This document shows, piece by piece, positions 1 to 10,490 of a DNA stretch of 64,000 nucleotides (positions are counted from its first letter, which is position 1; every line of letters begins with the position of its first letter). The notes below the pieces were generated by a model, which ran no database searches, was not told the origin of the DNA, and saw only the letters and a program-made list of their open reading frames with translations. Origin of the DNA: Dryococelus australis (Eukaryota; Arthropoda; Insecta; Phasmatodea; Phasmatidae); NCBI GenBank assembly GCA_029891345.1, contig CM057009.1, forward strand, positions 298,011,466 through 298,075,465, in the 5' to 3' direction. The translations under genes were made by a program, and so were the position numbers.

Positions 1-88
1 ACTGTATTTTTCTCTTAGTATGCGGATTATCTGCGATATTGGGATATCTGCAGCAATCGCCCCCTCCATTATCGTGGATAATCAAGAG

Positions 89-1201
89 TCAACTGTTCTT
101 CAATTTCCCTCTATGTCTTTTTATCACTGGCTTAAAGCCTCCTGAGCCTTCACCAGTATTTTGAGAATCAACATTGCAGCCATCCCGGCATCTGGCTTTG
201 AGGAGACAGAACGGCGAGTGCATGTGATGCTGCGAATCATGGTCACTCACAGAAAAGGATATAAGAGACGGGGTCTTTGGCTTATCTAAATTTTTTGTGG
301 CAGCTTCCTGAAGAGATTTGCTAACAACAGAATGTTTTGACAGTTTCTTTTCAGCTGGCCTACACTGCATACCGACAAACATGGTCCGGGTCATCCGGAC
401 TCTCTGTGGCTTCAGTGTACTAACAGACAATTCAGTCTGGGTAGCCATGTCGACTGTCTGTGTACACACATCTTTAACTGCTAGTTGAGAAGTGGCAACA
501 ACATTGTAACGAACAGAAGGATTCGGGTTCTGGAGAGCATGTAAACAATTCCTTGCCTTAACAAAGGATACCTTGTCCATGGCCTGGATCTGTTGAACAG
601 CTTGCTCCTCCTGGTACACAGGGCACTCCATCGACCAGACCGGATGTCCTTTGCCGCAGTTCACACACTTCAGCGGCTTGCTGCACTGAGGAGTATCTGG
701 GTGCGGTGGGTCAGCACACTTCGGACAAGCTGGTGGATTCTGACATTTCGCAGAGGAATGACTAAACTGTTGACAGTTGTAGCAACGTAGAAGAACAGGA
801 ATGAACTGCTTAACACACACATTTAAGTACCCTACTTTGATAATGGAGGGCAGGTCACGCATATCTAAAATCAAGATAAGAGTAGCAGTACGTGACTTGA
901 CCCTATCAGTAGTCTTTAGCATATGGTGAATATCGGTGACATACTGAGTTTGCAGCTCACATAAGATCTCTTGTTCCAGGATGTTGATCAAGTCAGGACA
1001 CCAGATGACGCCCTTGCTGGAGTTGAGGGACACATGAGATTTGATCTCAATAGGGAACTTTGCAGTTTCCTCATTGAACGTCTTCATTGCCAATAGCCCC
1101 CTCGACTAGGCAGCATTCGATGTCTCCACCAGAAGCTTGGGCCTTTCACTGATTCTCTTACAGTCAACAACAGGTCCACCATATGCTCCATTAATTACTT
1201 T
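89..1201 (-). pseudogene. Non-LTR retrotransposon ORF1 (gag-like), broken by an in-frame TAG
   Basis: The reading frame encodes a nucleic-acid-binding ORF1/gag protein of a Jockey/I-type non-LTR retrotransposon; such proteins package the element RNA. Seen: three zinc knuckles in the middle of the protein (CYNCQQFSHSSAKC, then CPKC...H...C, then CVNCGKGH...C), preceded by a block of the type DLPSIIKVGY and FIPVLLRCYNC that is usual just before gag knuckles. The longest open stretch starts at ATG 1087, but the same frame continues upstream to 1201 with family-like residues (PKLLVETS) and is interrupted by TAG at 1106-1108. The apparent start at 1087 is therefore probably internal, and the gene is a pseudogene. 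No ATG was found upstream of the TAG before the next stop at 1202-1204. The frame ends at 89 and the reverse transcriptase ORF2, if present, lies left of the window. Confidence 0.85.
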
Positions 1202-2239
1202 TTACAGTTCAAAAGGTGACACATTTTCAAAATTGTGCCCTTATAGACCTTGGAAGACCAAAAAATGTAGCAGAGGTAACTTTACTGGAGTAGACTGATG
1301 CAAAACCGAGCCATAATACGAATCACAACCTGTGTCGTTGCGGTGCCGTTTCAAGTGTTTCAAGTGGCTCTTGAGGTGCCACCATTTTGGGGAGTGCTTT
1401 TAGAAGCCATGGTGTAGGCCCCCCGTACTAGGACTCGTTAGCCTCAAAATGCCGTTGGGGGGGGGGGGGGGGAATACAAGAAGCCAGCAGTTAAAACACC
1501 TCATGGGCTATGCCGTTAGGAGGGGGACCAACCTCCTACAGACCTAAGCAAAACTTAGGAACAGCTATCCATTGCTGCTATTCACTGTAAATTACTGCCC
1601 CAGTAGCACACTGAAGTGTACACCAGTGCAAACCAGGGGCAAATTGTACATCCTGAGCAAGGCCAGTTTTATTCCCCATAACTAGGAAAACATCCCAGGC
1701 TCCCCACTATAGAGGACACCTTTGGGTGCCAGTTCAGGAGACTTGTTGTTGATTACACCGGTCTCCCCTGTACAGTGTTAAAACTTCCTGGCAGGTTTAG
1801 GCACATGGGCTAGTCGGCTATGACACCCCTCCCACCAAGAAGGCACCAAATGGTGCTATATCGGTGTACATATACATGAATACAGGCTCTGCATCTAGAA
1901 TTGCCTGCTGGGCCAGTGAGAAGGGTTTGCTAGACCGTCACTAACAAAGGCACCACATATGGTCACACAATTTGGAGGCAGCATTCATTTGCGAGGACAG
2001 ACCCTCATTAGGAAGAAGGACATTGCCGTGGCCTGAGACGATGCTGTAGAGAAGGAAGATGTGATGGGACCTGTGTGAGATTGAAAGAAAAAGAATGACA
2101 AAAGAGAAGAAGGCAAAGAAAGAAGCATGAGATGACAGTTTGAACCAATTTCCGATCCCGACCACATCACGATTTGTCGCCTCTTACGACAAGTACGGGT
2201 TGGCTGTGGTGGTATTCTAAAACCCCACCACCACACAGC
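1202..2239 (-). mobile_element. Probable 5' UTR of the non-LTR retrotransposon
   Basis: This stretch lies immediately 5' of the gag frame on the minus strand and has no usable ORF. It includes a G run at about 1456-1471. Near 2165-2236 the minus strand encodes a GFRIPPQPTRTCRKRR-like reading that I remember as a recurrent spurious ORF in arthropod repeat annotations. It abruptly abuts gypsy integrase sequence at about 2240, so I read 2239 as the 5' end of the inserted element. Inference only; the short ORFs here are not listed as genes. Confidence 0.5.
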
Positions 2240-2243
2240 GGAT

Positions 2244-2960
2244 TAAAGAAGAGATTCCAAACTATCCATGGCAACGAGTGGGCATGGACCTGATGAAGTG
2301 TCAGGGACAGTGATTCCTTATTATCACAGATCATTATTCTAAATATTTTTAACTGATTGAACTTGCAAGTTTAACCGAAACAGGTGTCATTCAGAAATGC
2401 AAAGCGACCTTTACAAGATTTGGGATTACAGAAGTTATCAAAACAGACAACAGCCCACAGTTAAAAGGTTTATTTAATGAATTTGCGAGGGAATAGGGAT
2501 TTCCCCACATTACTAGCAGCCCTTATTTTAGCCAGTCAAATGGATGTGCTGAGGCTTCAGTCGAAATGGCCACGAAATGGTTGAAAAAAAAGTACTGACA
2601 TTCACGAGGCGTTGCTGGCGTACTGCATGACACCCTTGGACTGTGTTCTCTCCCCCTTGCAAATTATGTTAGGCACTGTCTCTTCCATGCATTTTAATTC
2701 ATATAAATGCCCTAACGATATAAGGAAAACATGCAAGCAACAAAAGACTATCAGGAACAGTCATATAACAAGCACCATGGAGTAAGGACACTTCCCCAGT
2801 TGGAGAAAAGATATTGGGTTTGGCTTCCAGATCTGCAAAAATTTGGACAAGTGTCGTGTACACCCATGGAAACTCTATGCCCCAGGTCATACCTCATAGT
2901 GTGTGGAGGAACCAACTACCGTCAAAATCAACAACACTTATTACTGGCCAGTGGAAAGTA
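2244..2960 (+). pseudogene. Ty3/gypsy integrase core and C-terminal fragment
   Basis: This is a remnant of the integrase that joins Ty3/gypsy cDNA to the host genome. Read in one frame, the core domain is recognisable: the first acidic residue in VGMDLM, a second in KTDNSPQLKG, and the third in the SQSNGCAEASVEMA segment, giving a DDE layout. It is followed by the EALLAY and TPLD-like region typical of arthropod gypsy polyproteins. In-frame stops occur at about 2310, 2350 and 2493, and another follows the WLKKK segment near 2597, so it is dead. The C-terminal part continues as an open frame from 2731 (QATKDYQEQSYNKHHG, WVWLPDL), typical of the tail after the core. It is truncated on the left by the non-LTR insertion and runs into BEL/Pao sequence on the right. 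Confidence 0.8.
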
Positions 2961-2984
2961 CACACTTCATCAAAATAGTTTTCC

Positions 2985-4170
2985 ATTAATTACACATGCC
3001 ACAGCAAAGACCATGAATAGCAGATTCAGGGAGAGCATAATGGTCATGGCTCAAGATGTGTACCATTACATAAGATGCTTTAACACAATACCTTTAACTG
3101 TGCAACTGATGATAGGCAATCTTCCATAGATGAGAATTCAACAAGTGAAGCCATTTACTCATACAGGTGTTGATTATACTGATCTTGTCAAAACAAGGTC
3201 ATCTAGACTTCACAAGGCCTTAACATCCAATGCATACCTCTGCCTGTTTGCTGTGCCACTATAAGGCAGTCCGTATTGAGTAAGCATTTTATTTAACAAC
3301 TGACACCTTCCTGGCTGCCAACAAGTATTTATTACATGCAGAGGGAATTCTGTAGAATTTTAAAGAGACTGTGAGACTAACTTTGTTGGTGCTCAGAATC
3401 AACAGCAAGAGTTACAAGAAATACTCTTATCACTACACCTTCAGCAGGCTATTGCAGATGTGGTATCACCAGCATGGGGTGACCTGCCACTTCTACCCTC
3501 CAGGAGCTCCTCATTTTGGTGGTCTGTGGGAAGCTGGTATCAAAACTTATAAACTTCTACTTGCGCAAGGTATAAGGGAGCTAGTCATTACTGTCTTGGT
3601 ACAGGTGGAAGCATTCCTGAATTCTTGAACATCCGCAGAACTCAGACCCAAATTATCTTCAGGCTCCAACACCAGGACAATTTTTTGACCTTAGAGCAAT
3701 CTTTTACACTGCCAGAATCAAAACTGCAGCCAGTTCAGATTAATTATGTTGATTGTTGGCAGTTAGTACAACGAATCCATTAAGATTTCTGGTGCCTGTA
3801 GCATCTAAATTACCTACACACCCTCCAACAGTATAACGAATGGACAGGGCAGAAAATAAATTTGATGCCCAACTAACTGGTTCTCTCTCATCAAGGATCA
3901 TTGGCTTCCACCTATGCAGTGGCAGCATGGTCATTTTGTGGAACTACAACCTGGACGAGACAGCGTAGCCTGAGTTGCAACAGTGCTCACAAATGATGGC
4001 ATTATTTGATTTTTAGGCATAAAGTTGTGCTCACTTCCCAACGAATAGTTCAAATCTGTTATTTCAAGGTGGATGGGATGTTGGATATTAGTTGTACATA
4101 GTATATATAGATGGTGTGTGTATGGTTCAACTATTTTAATTTCCTACCAGCAATGGTGGTGCCATGTCTA
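2985..4170 (+). pseudogene. BEL/Pao retrotransposon: integrase and 3' end, degenerate
   Basis: This is the 3' half of a BEL/Pao element. Motifs in order: IGNLP followed by a FTHTGVDY segment (integrase core start, first D), AYLCLFAVPL, a TNFVGAQN segment in a shifted frame, HFYPPGAPHFGGLWEAG (carrying the conserved E) at about 3476-3535, and WQLVQRIH ... LQQYNEW at the C-terminus. Several stops and frameshifts separate these, so no functional protein remains. The same order is seen in the second BEL/Pao copy at 44.1-49.7 kb. The segment at about 4085-4165 resembles the LTR of that copy (TATATA tract, TTAATTTC, GGTGGTGC) and probably is the 3' LTR. The reverse transcriptase is missing, and the left junction lies inside an open frame shared with the gypsy tail. 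Confidence 0.75.
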
Positions 4171-4919
4171 CCGCTGCAGCCGACAATGAAACTGAAGCAG
4201 TTGTTTCGGAATTGTTATGGCAGTAAGTCAATAATCATAAACATACCAGTCACAGAAATATACAATACATTTTTTAATATGTACATTTGAATACAGTCTA
4301 CTCTATACACTATTACTGCTAAAATAAAATGGCCATGAAAGTCTGCAAAATATATTGAGACAATACATAAGCTTAAACAATTATCTCTTCATGCACAAAT
4401 ACATGTTCACAAATTCACACATTTACAGCTAAATTCGAGCAGCTTTTTGAAAGTAATGTTTCTTTGCTCATCTACAAATGTTGCATATATTTCCAGCAAG
4501 TCGAAATCGCAGCTGTGTGTTATACATCAAACAAATTCAGGAGACATTTGACTAAACCATATGAGGCCATTAATTACTTATACTCTCTATATCACTTCTG
4601 CAAACTAATTTATTTTTCTGACATGTTCCAAGTGCTTTCTTCAGGGATGATACATTGTTCCTAAACTGAGAAGGAAGAACAAAATCATGTTTAACTTATA
4701 ATTGGCACCAAGCAAATATCAGTCTGTAACATATGAAAGCAGAACAACTTGCACTTTTCTTCAATCTCTCTGAGAGAATTTTAACTGCCAATTATTTCAA
4801 GTTAATTCTATGTTTCTACTTCAATAAGCTCTATTCTTTGGCTTTATATTATGCATACATGCTGAAATAGTTTATTTATTATTTAGTAGAATTATTAAAG
4901 TTGGAAGTTCATCAATTTT
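4171..4919. other. AT-rich spacer, nothing recognised
   Basis: There is no convincing ORF, RNA or repeat. A short ATG-led stretch at 4168-4228 ending at a GTAAGT looks exon-like but is considered chance (see rejected items). Confidence 0.5.
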
Positions 4920-5122
4920 TGTTGGTTGTATCTACTGAAATAATAATGCACATGTCAATAAGTACAGATTACATTTAACTATGCCTAAGACATTACATCA
5001 CCATGCGAACGTAAACAAATAACTGACTGTATACAGGGCGAGAGTAGGTACATTACATGAGTCAAGCGAGATTTCACTACTCGAGTCATGTGAGAGTCGT
5101 AAACAATTTACGATATCCAACA
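4920..5122 (-). repeat. 3' LTR of the copia element
   Basis: This 203-bp LTR starts TGTTGG on the plus strand and ends CCAACA. It aligns without gaps to 9132-9334, sharing for example the segments TCAATAAGTACAGATTA and ACATTACATCACCATGCGAAC. Confidence 0.95.
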
Positions 5123-5131
5123 CTTCCCCTT
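5123..5131 (-). other. Polypurine tract of the copia element
   Basis: Read on the minus strand the sequence AAGGGGAAG sits directly against the 3' LTR. This is the position and composition of the plus-strand primer used by LTR retrotransposons. Confidence 0.8.
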
Positions 5132-5259
5132 AAATTGTTTCATAAAAAAAAAACAATTCCTTACCAACATCTCTTAGGACCTAAAAAAACTCAATATCAA
5201 CTAGCAAAGAAAAAACAAACAGACCAGAGTACAGACATAGGAAATCATTGAGCAAAATA

Positions 5260-6253
5260 GTCATGTTTTAGTCAGAGGTTTGGTCAGTATGCCAATTACC
5301 ATATCATTGGTTGATAAATAACTGACCTCAATAGTTTATTCTAGAACATATATGCTAATGAAATTATGCCTGATGTTGATATGCTTTGTTCTCTGACTGC
5401 TCCTTTATTGTAACAATACACTATGGATGGCCTGGGTTCATGGTCAGGCTGTATAGTTCACTGCATAATGTTCTGAACTACAAGGTTTCCTGAACAGTGA
5501 AGCTGAGTGCCCTATACTCGGGCTCAACATGCAACCGGACTACCCTATGAATTTGACAAAACTGCCAGTAATTGAATGCCTATTATTATTCTCACTCCCC
5601 CAATCAGCATCACTGTAGCAAAGTAATACATGATTGCTGTTTTTGTCAAATACTAGTTTCAGTTCTCTAGTACCCTTTAAGTACCTGAATACTCTTTTGG
5701 CAACTAGTCAGTGGCACTTTTGTGGGTTGTTACTGAACTGACTTAAGCAATTAAGTGTACATGAAATGTCTGAACAAGAAATTTTAGATAGGTTAAAAAG
5801 GCTAACTGCTGCTTGCTAGTATGGCACTTTTTTGCCATAATTCACTACACTTTCACTGTCACTCTTCGCTCCAATTTTCAAAGGGTCTCAAAAATTGATG
5901 CCAGCCTCCATCACCATTGAGACCAGCTTGCACTCATACGTACCGAATTTTTGAAGCATTCTGTCAATGTAAGTTGTCTGGTCAATGAAGAGTTTTTCAT
6001 TTTTTCTGTCCCTGGTGGTTTTCATGTGGAATTCAGACCCTAGCCTTTTCTGCACCTTTATATGAATTTTTGGTTCATTTGTGAAAATTATAAGATGATC
6101 AAAATATATGGAACATATGATGAAGCCTCTATTACTATGTTTAAAGTAGATGCAAGGATCTGCTTTAGATTGTTTGAGTCCCATCCCAGTGAGGACTTGG
6201 TTTAGGTGACGGTTCCAGCACCTTCCACTTTGCTTCAATCCGTACCTAGCCAT
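5260..6253 (-). pseudogene. Copia reverse transcriptase C-terminal part and RNase H
   Basis: 6253-5888 is open and encodes the RT segment RYGLKQSGRCWNRHLN (usual YGLKQS..W), followed by the place where Ty1/copia RT has YVDD. Here it reads IYFDHLI, so the second catalytic aspartate has become histidine and polymerase activity is lost. Further left, in interrupted frames at about 5770-5260, RNase H is recognisable by CYSDADWG, a SSEHYAV-like segment and the KHINIRHNFI ... ILTKPL end typical of copia pol. Stops separate these blocks. Confidence 0.85.
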
Positions 6254-6318
6254 CCTCTGTCACCAAACATTACCAGATGGTCTTCCCTCGAGCTCTTCTG
6301 GGGCTGCACATAGATAAT

Positions 6319-6600
6319 TTAATCTAAATGGTAATGTAGGTACACAGTTTTTACATCCATGTGAACTATGTCGAGATCTTCCTCCACTGCTAGTGCACAA
6401 AGGTACCTCAGCAAAGAATGCTTGATTACTGGGGAGAAGGTCTCTTTATAGTCGATCCCAGGCCTCTGTGTGGAACCTTTGACTACTAGCCGGGCTTTGT
6501 ATTCTGGCTCCTTGGAGTCTGGATTTTTTATTTTGAACACCCATTTTGAATTTAGGGCCTTCATGCAAGTCTGCCCATTCATAAATTTCATTGATGACAA
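6319..6600 (-). pseudogene. Copia reverse transcriptase N-terminal part
   Basis: The open frame encodes the start of the RT domain: SKWVFKIK, YKARLVVKGSTQRPGIDY, TFSPV and then HMDVKTVYL, where copia elements have DVKTAFLHG with the first catalytic aspartate. The DVKT aspartate is kept but the following HG motif is altered to HYH. The frame is separated from the downstream RT fragment (6253) by stops and a short non-coding gap. Confidence 0.85.
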
Positions 6601-6904
6601 ATTATGTTAATTCTTCATTGATAGCTTGTTTCCATTTTATAGCTTGTGCACTTGTCAGTGCTTTCCCTGGTGTAAGTGGCTCGTTCTCAGAGAGGAACTA
6701 CGACACAAAATCTGGATCAGCTCTGGGTCTTGGAATATGATACAATCTTCTCACCTGTTGAGGATTGGAGGTCTTCTCTGCTTCATCTTCTATTGAAAAA
6801 CCCCAAAAAGGTTCTTTGTCCAGGTCAGAAGTCGGATCAACATTATCTTGATGTTATACTGATTTAGGTTGTCGAGGGAGAATTTATTCACTGTGACAGG
6901 CATC

Positions 6905-7678
6905 TTATAGCCTGTAAGAGTCTTCATGCACCTTTGCTGGCATTTCCATCATCTGTTTTTCTTCCAGGAAGATGGCATCTCTGCTGATAGTCACCCTTTT
7001 GGTGTTGTGGTCCATGAGGCGATAACCCTTTGTGTCATCGCAGTAACCAGCGAAAATCAGGTTTTCGGATCTCGGGTCCCATTTCTTTCTTCTATCCTTT
7101 GGGATTTGGGCCATGGCCTCACAAACCAAAGGTCCTGAGGTAACTGAAATTGGGCTTCCTGGAAGACCAAGCTTCAAATGGAGTCTTTCCTTCAACTGCC
7201 TTGGTTGGACACCTGTTGTTAAGATGAATAGATGTTGTTACTGCCTCGGCCCAATACATGTTTGGCAGTCCTGCATCTTGCAGCAGACATCGAGCTTTCT
7301 CTACAATTTTTCGATTTGTATTTTCTGCCATACCATTTTGTTGTGGTGAAGCCCTCATAGTGCGTTGGTGCCTGATGCCCTTACTCTTCACGAAACTTGA
7401 GAATTCGCTGTTCACAAACTCTGTCCTGTTGTCTGAACGCAAATTTTCATCTTCTTGCCTGCCTGGTTTTCTACAAGTGCACAATACTCCTTGAAAACAT
7501 CGCAAACCTGATCCTTGGACCTCAAGAAATAAACATGAGTGTACCGGGAATAATCTTCTATCACGACAAAGAAGTATTTGTTGCCTCCGATAGACACTGT
7601 CTCCATGGGCCCACATAAGACTGTATGCACCAATTCCAGGGGTTCCTTGGCCCTAAATGTGCTTTGTGTAAAAGGCAA
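6905..7678 (-). pseudogene. Copia integrase core, in overlapping shifted frames
   Basis: Three overlapping frames (7678-7412, 7616-7119, 7195-6905) together cover one integrase. Seen: PFTQSTFRAKEPLELVHT followed by VLCGPM, where Ty1/copia proteins normally have DLCGPM, so the first catalytic aspartate is changed to valine. Next come GNKYFFVVIEDYSRYTHVY, LRSDNRTEFVN (second D) and SPQQNGMAENTNRKI (third acidic residue). After that follow WAEAV, TPFEAW and a C-terminal block ending RDAIFLEE. At least two frameshifts are needed to read through. The enzyme would be inactive. Confidence 0.85.
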
Positions 7679-7745
7679 ACAAGTTTGTTTGATTTTTATG
7701 CAAACTTAACATGGGGCTTTACGAGTCTGCATTTTATGGACTCCA

Positions 7746-8207
7746 TCAACCATTATTTTTTAAGGAGTTCATGCCTTTCCTGTTTAAATGCCCTAACCTG
7801 TGGTGCCGTAAATCACCAGCACAAGAAACAGCGTATGCTCTGTCCACACTTGCAGACTGTGGTGTATCTAACTGGTAAATGCTATTTTTTAGTGTTACTA
7901 AGGCAATCAGTTCATTATTTGAATTTATTATCTTGCCACCATCTTTCTCAAAAATAATAGTGTTCCCTTTACTTGTGATTTTACTGACCAAGAGGAAGTT
8001 AGCTGCCCCGTCTGGTGCATGATGCACTTTGTGGGTAGTGCTGAGATTGTTTTTGTTGTTGACCGAAAGCTCAATGTCAACAATTCCCACAAATTCTGTT
8101 GTGAGAGGCTCGTTGTAATCCGTCAGAATTTTCAGTCCAGATTCGGACACAGAATTCTCTAACTCATTTTTGTCAAGTGCACTAATGCACATGAGTCCAA
8201 AAACCAT
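7746..8207 (-). pseudogene. Copia protease end and pre-integrase domain
   Basis: The open frame runs from the region after the aspartic protease into the GAG-pre-integrase zinc-binding domain. It ends with LRHHRLGHLNRKGMNSL, the usual HxRLGH motif before the integrase core, and then stops at 7746. Between these are VNNKNNLSTTHKVHHAPD and LLVSKITSKG segments that match the protease to pre-integrase linker in copia polyproteins. Confidence 0.8.
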
Positions 8208-9012
8208 GCATAGTCGTCTTTCACATTTGTAAGCATACCTGTTAAAAAGGTGTTGCTATTTTTCTTCTCAGCAATTTCGTTACTCTTGTTTGTTTTCTCG
8301 TTGACTTTCGTTTTGCTGTGGTGATCTGCAGCAAAATGTCTAGTCTGGTTGCAGTTGTAACATTTGCGGGGCCGCTTGTTTTGTTTACTGTTGTAATTCC
8401 TGTTGTTGCCGCCTTGGTGCGAGTTTTTCCTGGGAGATCGATTAATGTACAGTGCAGTATCAATATTTGATGATTGAGCTTGGTTTGAACTAGCTTTCAC
8501 ATGTTGGAATAATTTTATTTTAATTGGAGTTCCTGAGCTCTCCAGCCCCATAATCATTGGTTTGCACTCATCTGGTAGGCCTGCTAGTAACAAAGTTACG
8601 ACCCATTCCTCAGAAATATTAAACTTGCTGTCCCATAGACGCTGAGCGTTTGATGTAATGTCATTTACATAATCTTCAACTGATTTGCAGTTATCTAGTC
8701 CAGTTAAAATCAACTGACACAACAATCGGACTCTTTTGTGAAGCCGGAATCTTCAAATAAAGTCTGAATCGTGTCCCACGCTTGCTTCGATGTTTCACAC
8801 TTTTCCATGTGGTGAATCAACTCCTCTATTAACAACGAGATCTTTGCTAATGCCTTGCGGTCCTTTTCCTTCGCTTCTTCTGCCTTGACGGTTCCCTGAA
8901 CAACGTCCCACTGGTCTTCTAGGCTTAGCAAGGCTTTGATGTGGAATTTCCACAACATGTAGTTTTTGGGGTCTTTCAACATCTCCACAAAGGTTAAGGC
9001 ATTCAATGCCAT
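8159..9012 (-). pseudogene. Copia gag with zinc knuckle and protease active site
   Basis: The gag frame begins at ATG 9012 (MALNALTFVEMLKDPKNY, then WKFHIKALL), the standard N-terminus of copia gag. It is frameshifted near 8710-8725 into the next frame, which carries LLLAGLPDECKPM and a zinc knuckle CYNCNQTRHFAADH. In that knuckle the last cysteine is replaced by histidine. The frame ends with WFLDSCALVHLT, the protease active site, usually LDSGAS.H, with G changed to C. ATG 9012 was preferred over the upstream 9064 start because family-like residues begin there. Confidence 0.85.
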
Positions 9013-9115
9013 GATGGTTTACCGATGCGTGCGATGCAGAGCTAAATGTTAATATTATATGCACTCCTGCGCCTAACTAACTAATCCGCACTTATCGAAT
9101 TATCTTGCGATACAC

Positions 9116-9127
9116 CTGGGCCTATAA
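9116..9127 (-). other. Primer binding site of the copia element (tRNA-iMet half type)
   Basis: On the minus strand just inside the 5' LTR the sequence reads TTATAGGCCCAG. Drosophila copia is known to prime from an internal fragment of initiator tRNA-Met, complementary to the anticodon-stem region (TTATGGGCCCAG). The site here differs by one base. Confidence 0.7.
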
Positions 9128-9131
9128 ACTT

Positions 9132-9334
9132 TGTTGGCTGCATCTCATGAAATAATAACACACAGGTCAATAAGTACAGATTATATTTAACTACACTTCA
9201 GACATTACATCACCATGCGAACGCAAACAAACAACTGACTGTATACAGAACGAGAGTAGATACACTACGCGGGTCAAGCGAGATTTGACTACTCTAGTCA
9301 TGTGAAAGTCGTAAACAATTTATGCTATTCAACA
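9132..9334 (-). repeat. 5' LTR of the copia element
   Basis: This 203-bp LTR starts TGTTGG and ends TTCAACA on the plus strand. It pairs with 4920-5122 and is followed by ATTTT, the target duplication. Confidence 0.95.
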
Positions 9335-9339
9335 ATTTT

Positions 9340-10348
9340 AAAACAAAACAAAAATATATAGTCATTTTGATGTCTACTCCATTAAAAAAATTGCTTTTTG
9401 AAGAAAATTCTCAATTAAATGAAACAAAATATTTTTGAACTGAACATGCAAATTAAAATTGGAAGCTGCGCAATGCAACAAAACATGCTCTAAATTAACA
9501 AAGCAGGCAAGCCAACACTTTCACTTATGAATAGCAAAACACATAATAAACTACCACATATAAGACAGGACACAACACAGCCACATAGAAACCAAAAACT
9601 CTGATTTATACACTGAGCTCAACTGTCAGGCCCACTGTGTACCAAGGAAGACCAATACTTCCAAAAAGGAGGGTGTCACTTTCGTAATAAGCTGTCTTGG
9701 AGTTCAATCAGTAGGACAGTATTTCAGTGATATAAAGGATTATGTGGTGAAGGGCAAAACAGTATACATACATCAATGCCTTGCCAATGTCTCAGCCACA
9801 TTGCATTGGTTGGTAAATGGCCTATCACAATCAATTACAGAAATGGGTGTGTGAAGATATAGCAGCAGCTGTTTGCATCTGCTTACTTTGACAGTCATAT
9901 CACTGGTGACAAATATCACACCAGTATTTGTTAACACTCAGAGCTTCCAAAAATTAACATTTGACTTTGGTATAAACAGCATGTTTCTCATCAGGTATAA
10001 GTCAGTAGTTAACTGGGTGGTTAGCTTGAGAGTTATGTTGATGGAATTTTCTAATTACGCTCTAGCGGAAAATAAAAATTATTCCTTGAAGAAAACGGAT
10101 AAGAAAGACCATATTTGCACAATGCACTTATAGAGTGCAGAAACTGTGATTATCAAGAACAAATCACTTTTTGGGAATATCAAGAATCAAGTACTGTCCA
10201 CTGAGTATCCAAGTGCATTAGCAACTGTGCACCGGCAGAGGGAAAAGTCTGTAGTTTACAGCGCTGTATATTTCTCCAAATAGCCTGTGGTCCCCAACAC
10301 TGTACTATGCTCCAAAATTATACTGAAAGCAGTTAGCATGCCACGAAA
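9340..10348. other. AT-rich spacer, 3' flank of the host gene
   Basis: Nothing was recognised. If the exon at 10490-10349 is terminal, the right part of this stretch would be its 3' UTR. I did not find a clear minus-strand AATAAA close to the stop. Confidence 0.4.
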
Positions 10349-10490
10349 TCACAGGCACACACAATTTGTACAGCCAACTGATATAAGTGAGTCTCTACAG
10401 TGGTCTTTGGAAGGCCAATGATCACATTCAAGAACTGCACAACACACTGGGCATGAAATATCCATTGCCTGTGAATTACTGTTAGCACCA
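10349..10490 (-). CDS. Candidate terminal exon, cysteine-rich C-terminus of the host gene
   Basis: On the minus strand a good acceptor (CCTTCCTTTCACAG) precedes TGGTGC at 10490. If the preceding exon ends in phase 2, as the one at 10935 does, the first T completes a codon. The frame then stays open for 47 codons, reads NSNSQAMDISCPVCCAVLEC, continues with CDHW, DHC and CTNC, and ends at TGA 10349-10351. The dense Cys/His content suggests a small metal-binding tail, but I do not recognise a named domain. The alternative phase also gives an open frame (VLTVIHRQWIFHAQC...), so assignment depends on the splice partner. Confidence is limited by the lack of homology evidence. Confidence 0.45.

Larger units (their letters stand above)
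4920..9334 (-). mobile_element. Complete Ty1/copia LTR retrotransposon, inactivated
   Basis: This element of about 4.4 kb has every structural landmark. LTRs of 203 bp lie at 4920-5122 and 9132-9334, both starting TGTTGG and ending CAACA. They are flanked by the 5-bp target duplication ATTTT (4915-4919 and 9335-9339). The coding strand is minus, with gag nearest the right LTR. The order gag, protease, integrase, reverse transcriptase, RNase H is the Ty1/copia order. Hand alignment of the LTRs gives about 27 differences in 203 positions, mostly transitions, so insertion is old. All domains carry frameshifts, stops or lost catalytic residues. Confidence 0.95.

Noticed and set aside
1985..2236. 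Minus-strand ORF with GFRIPPQPTRTCRKRR
   Set aside because: I regard this as the 5' UTR of the non-LTR element, where such spurious ORFs recur, not a gene.
4168..4228. ATG-led open stretch (MSTAAADNETEAVVSELLW) ending at GTAAGT, resembling a first exon
   Set aside because: It lies at the end of the BEL/Pao 3' LTR-like sequence, has no matching acceptor exon and is short enough to arise by chance.
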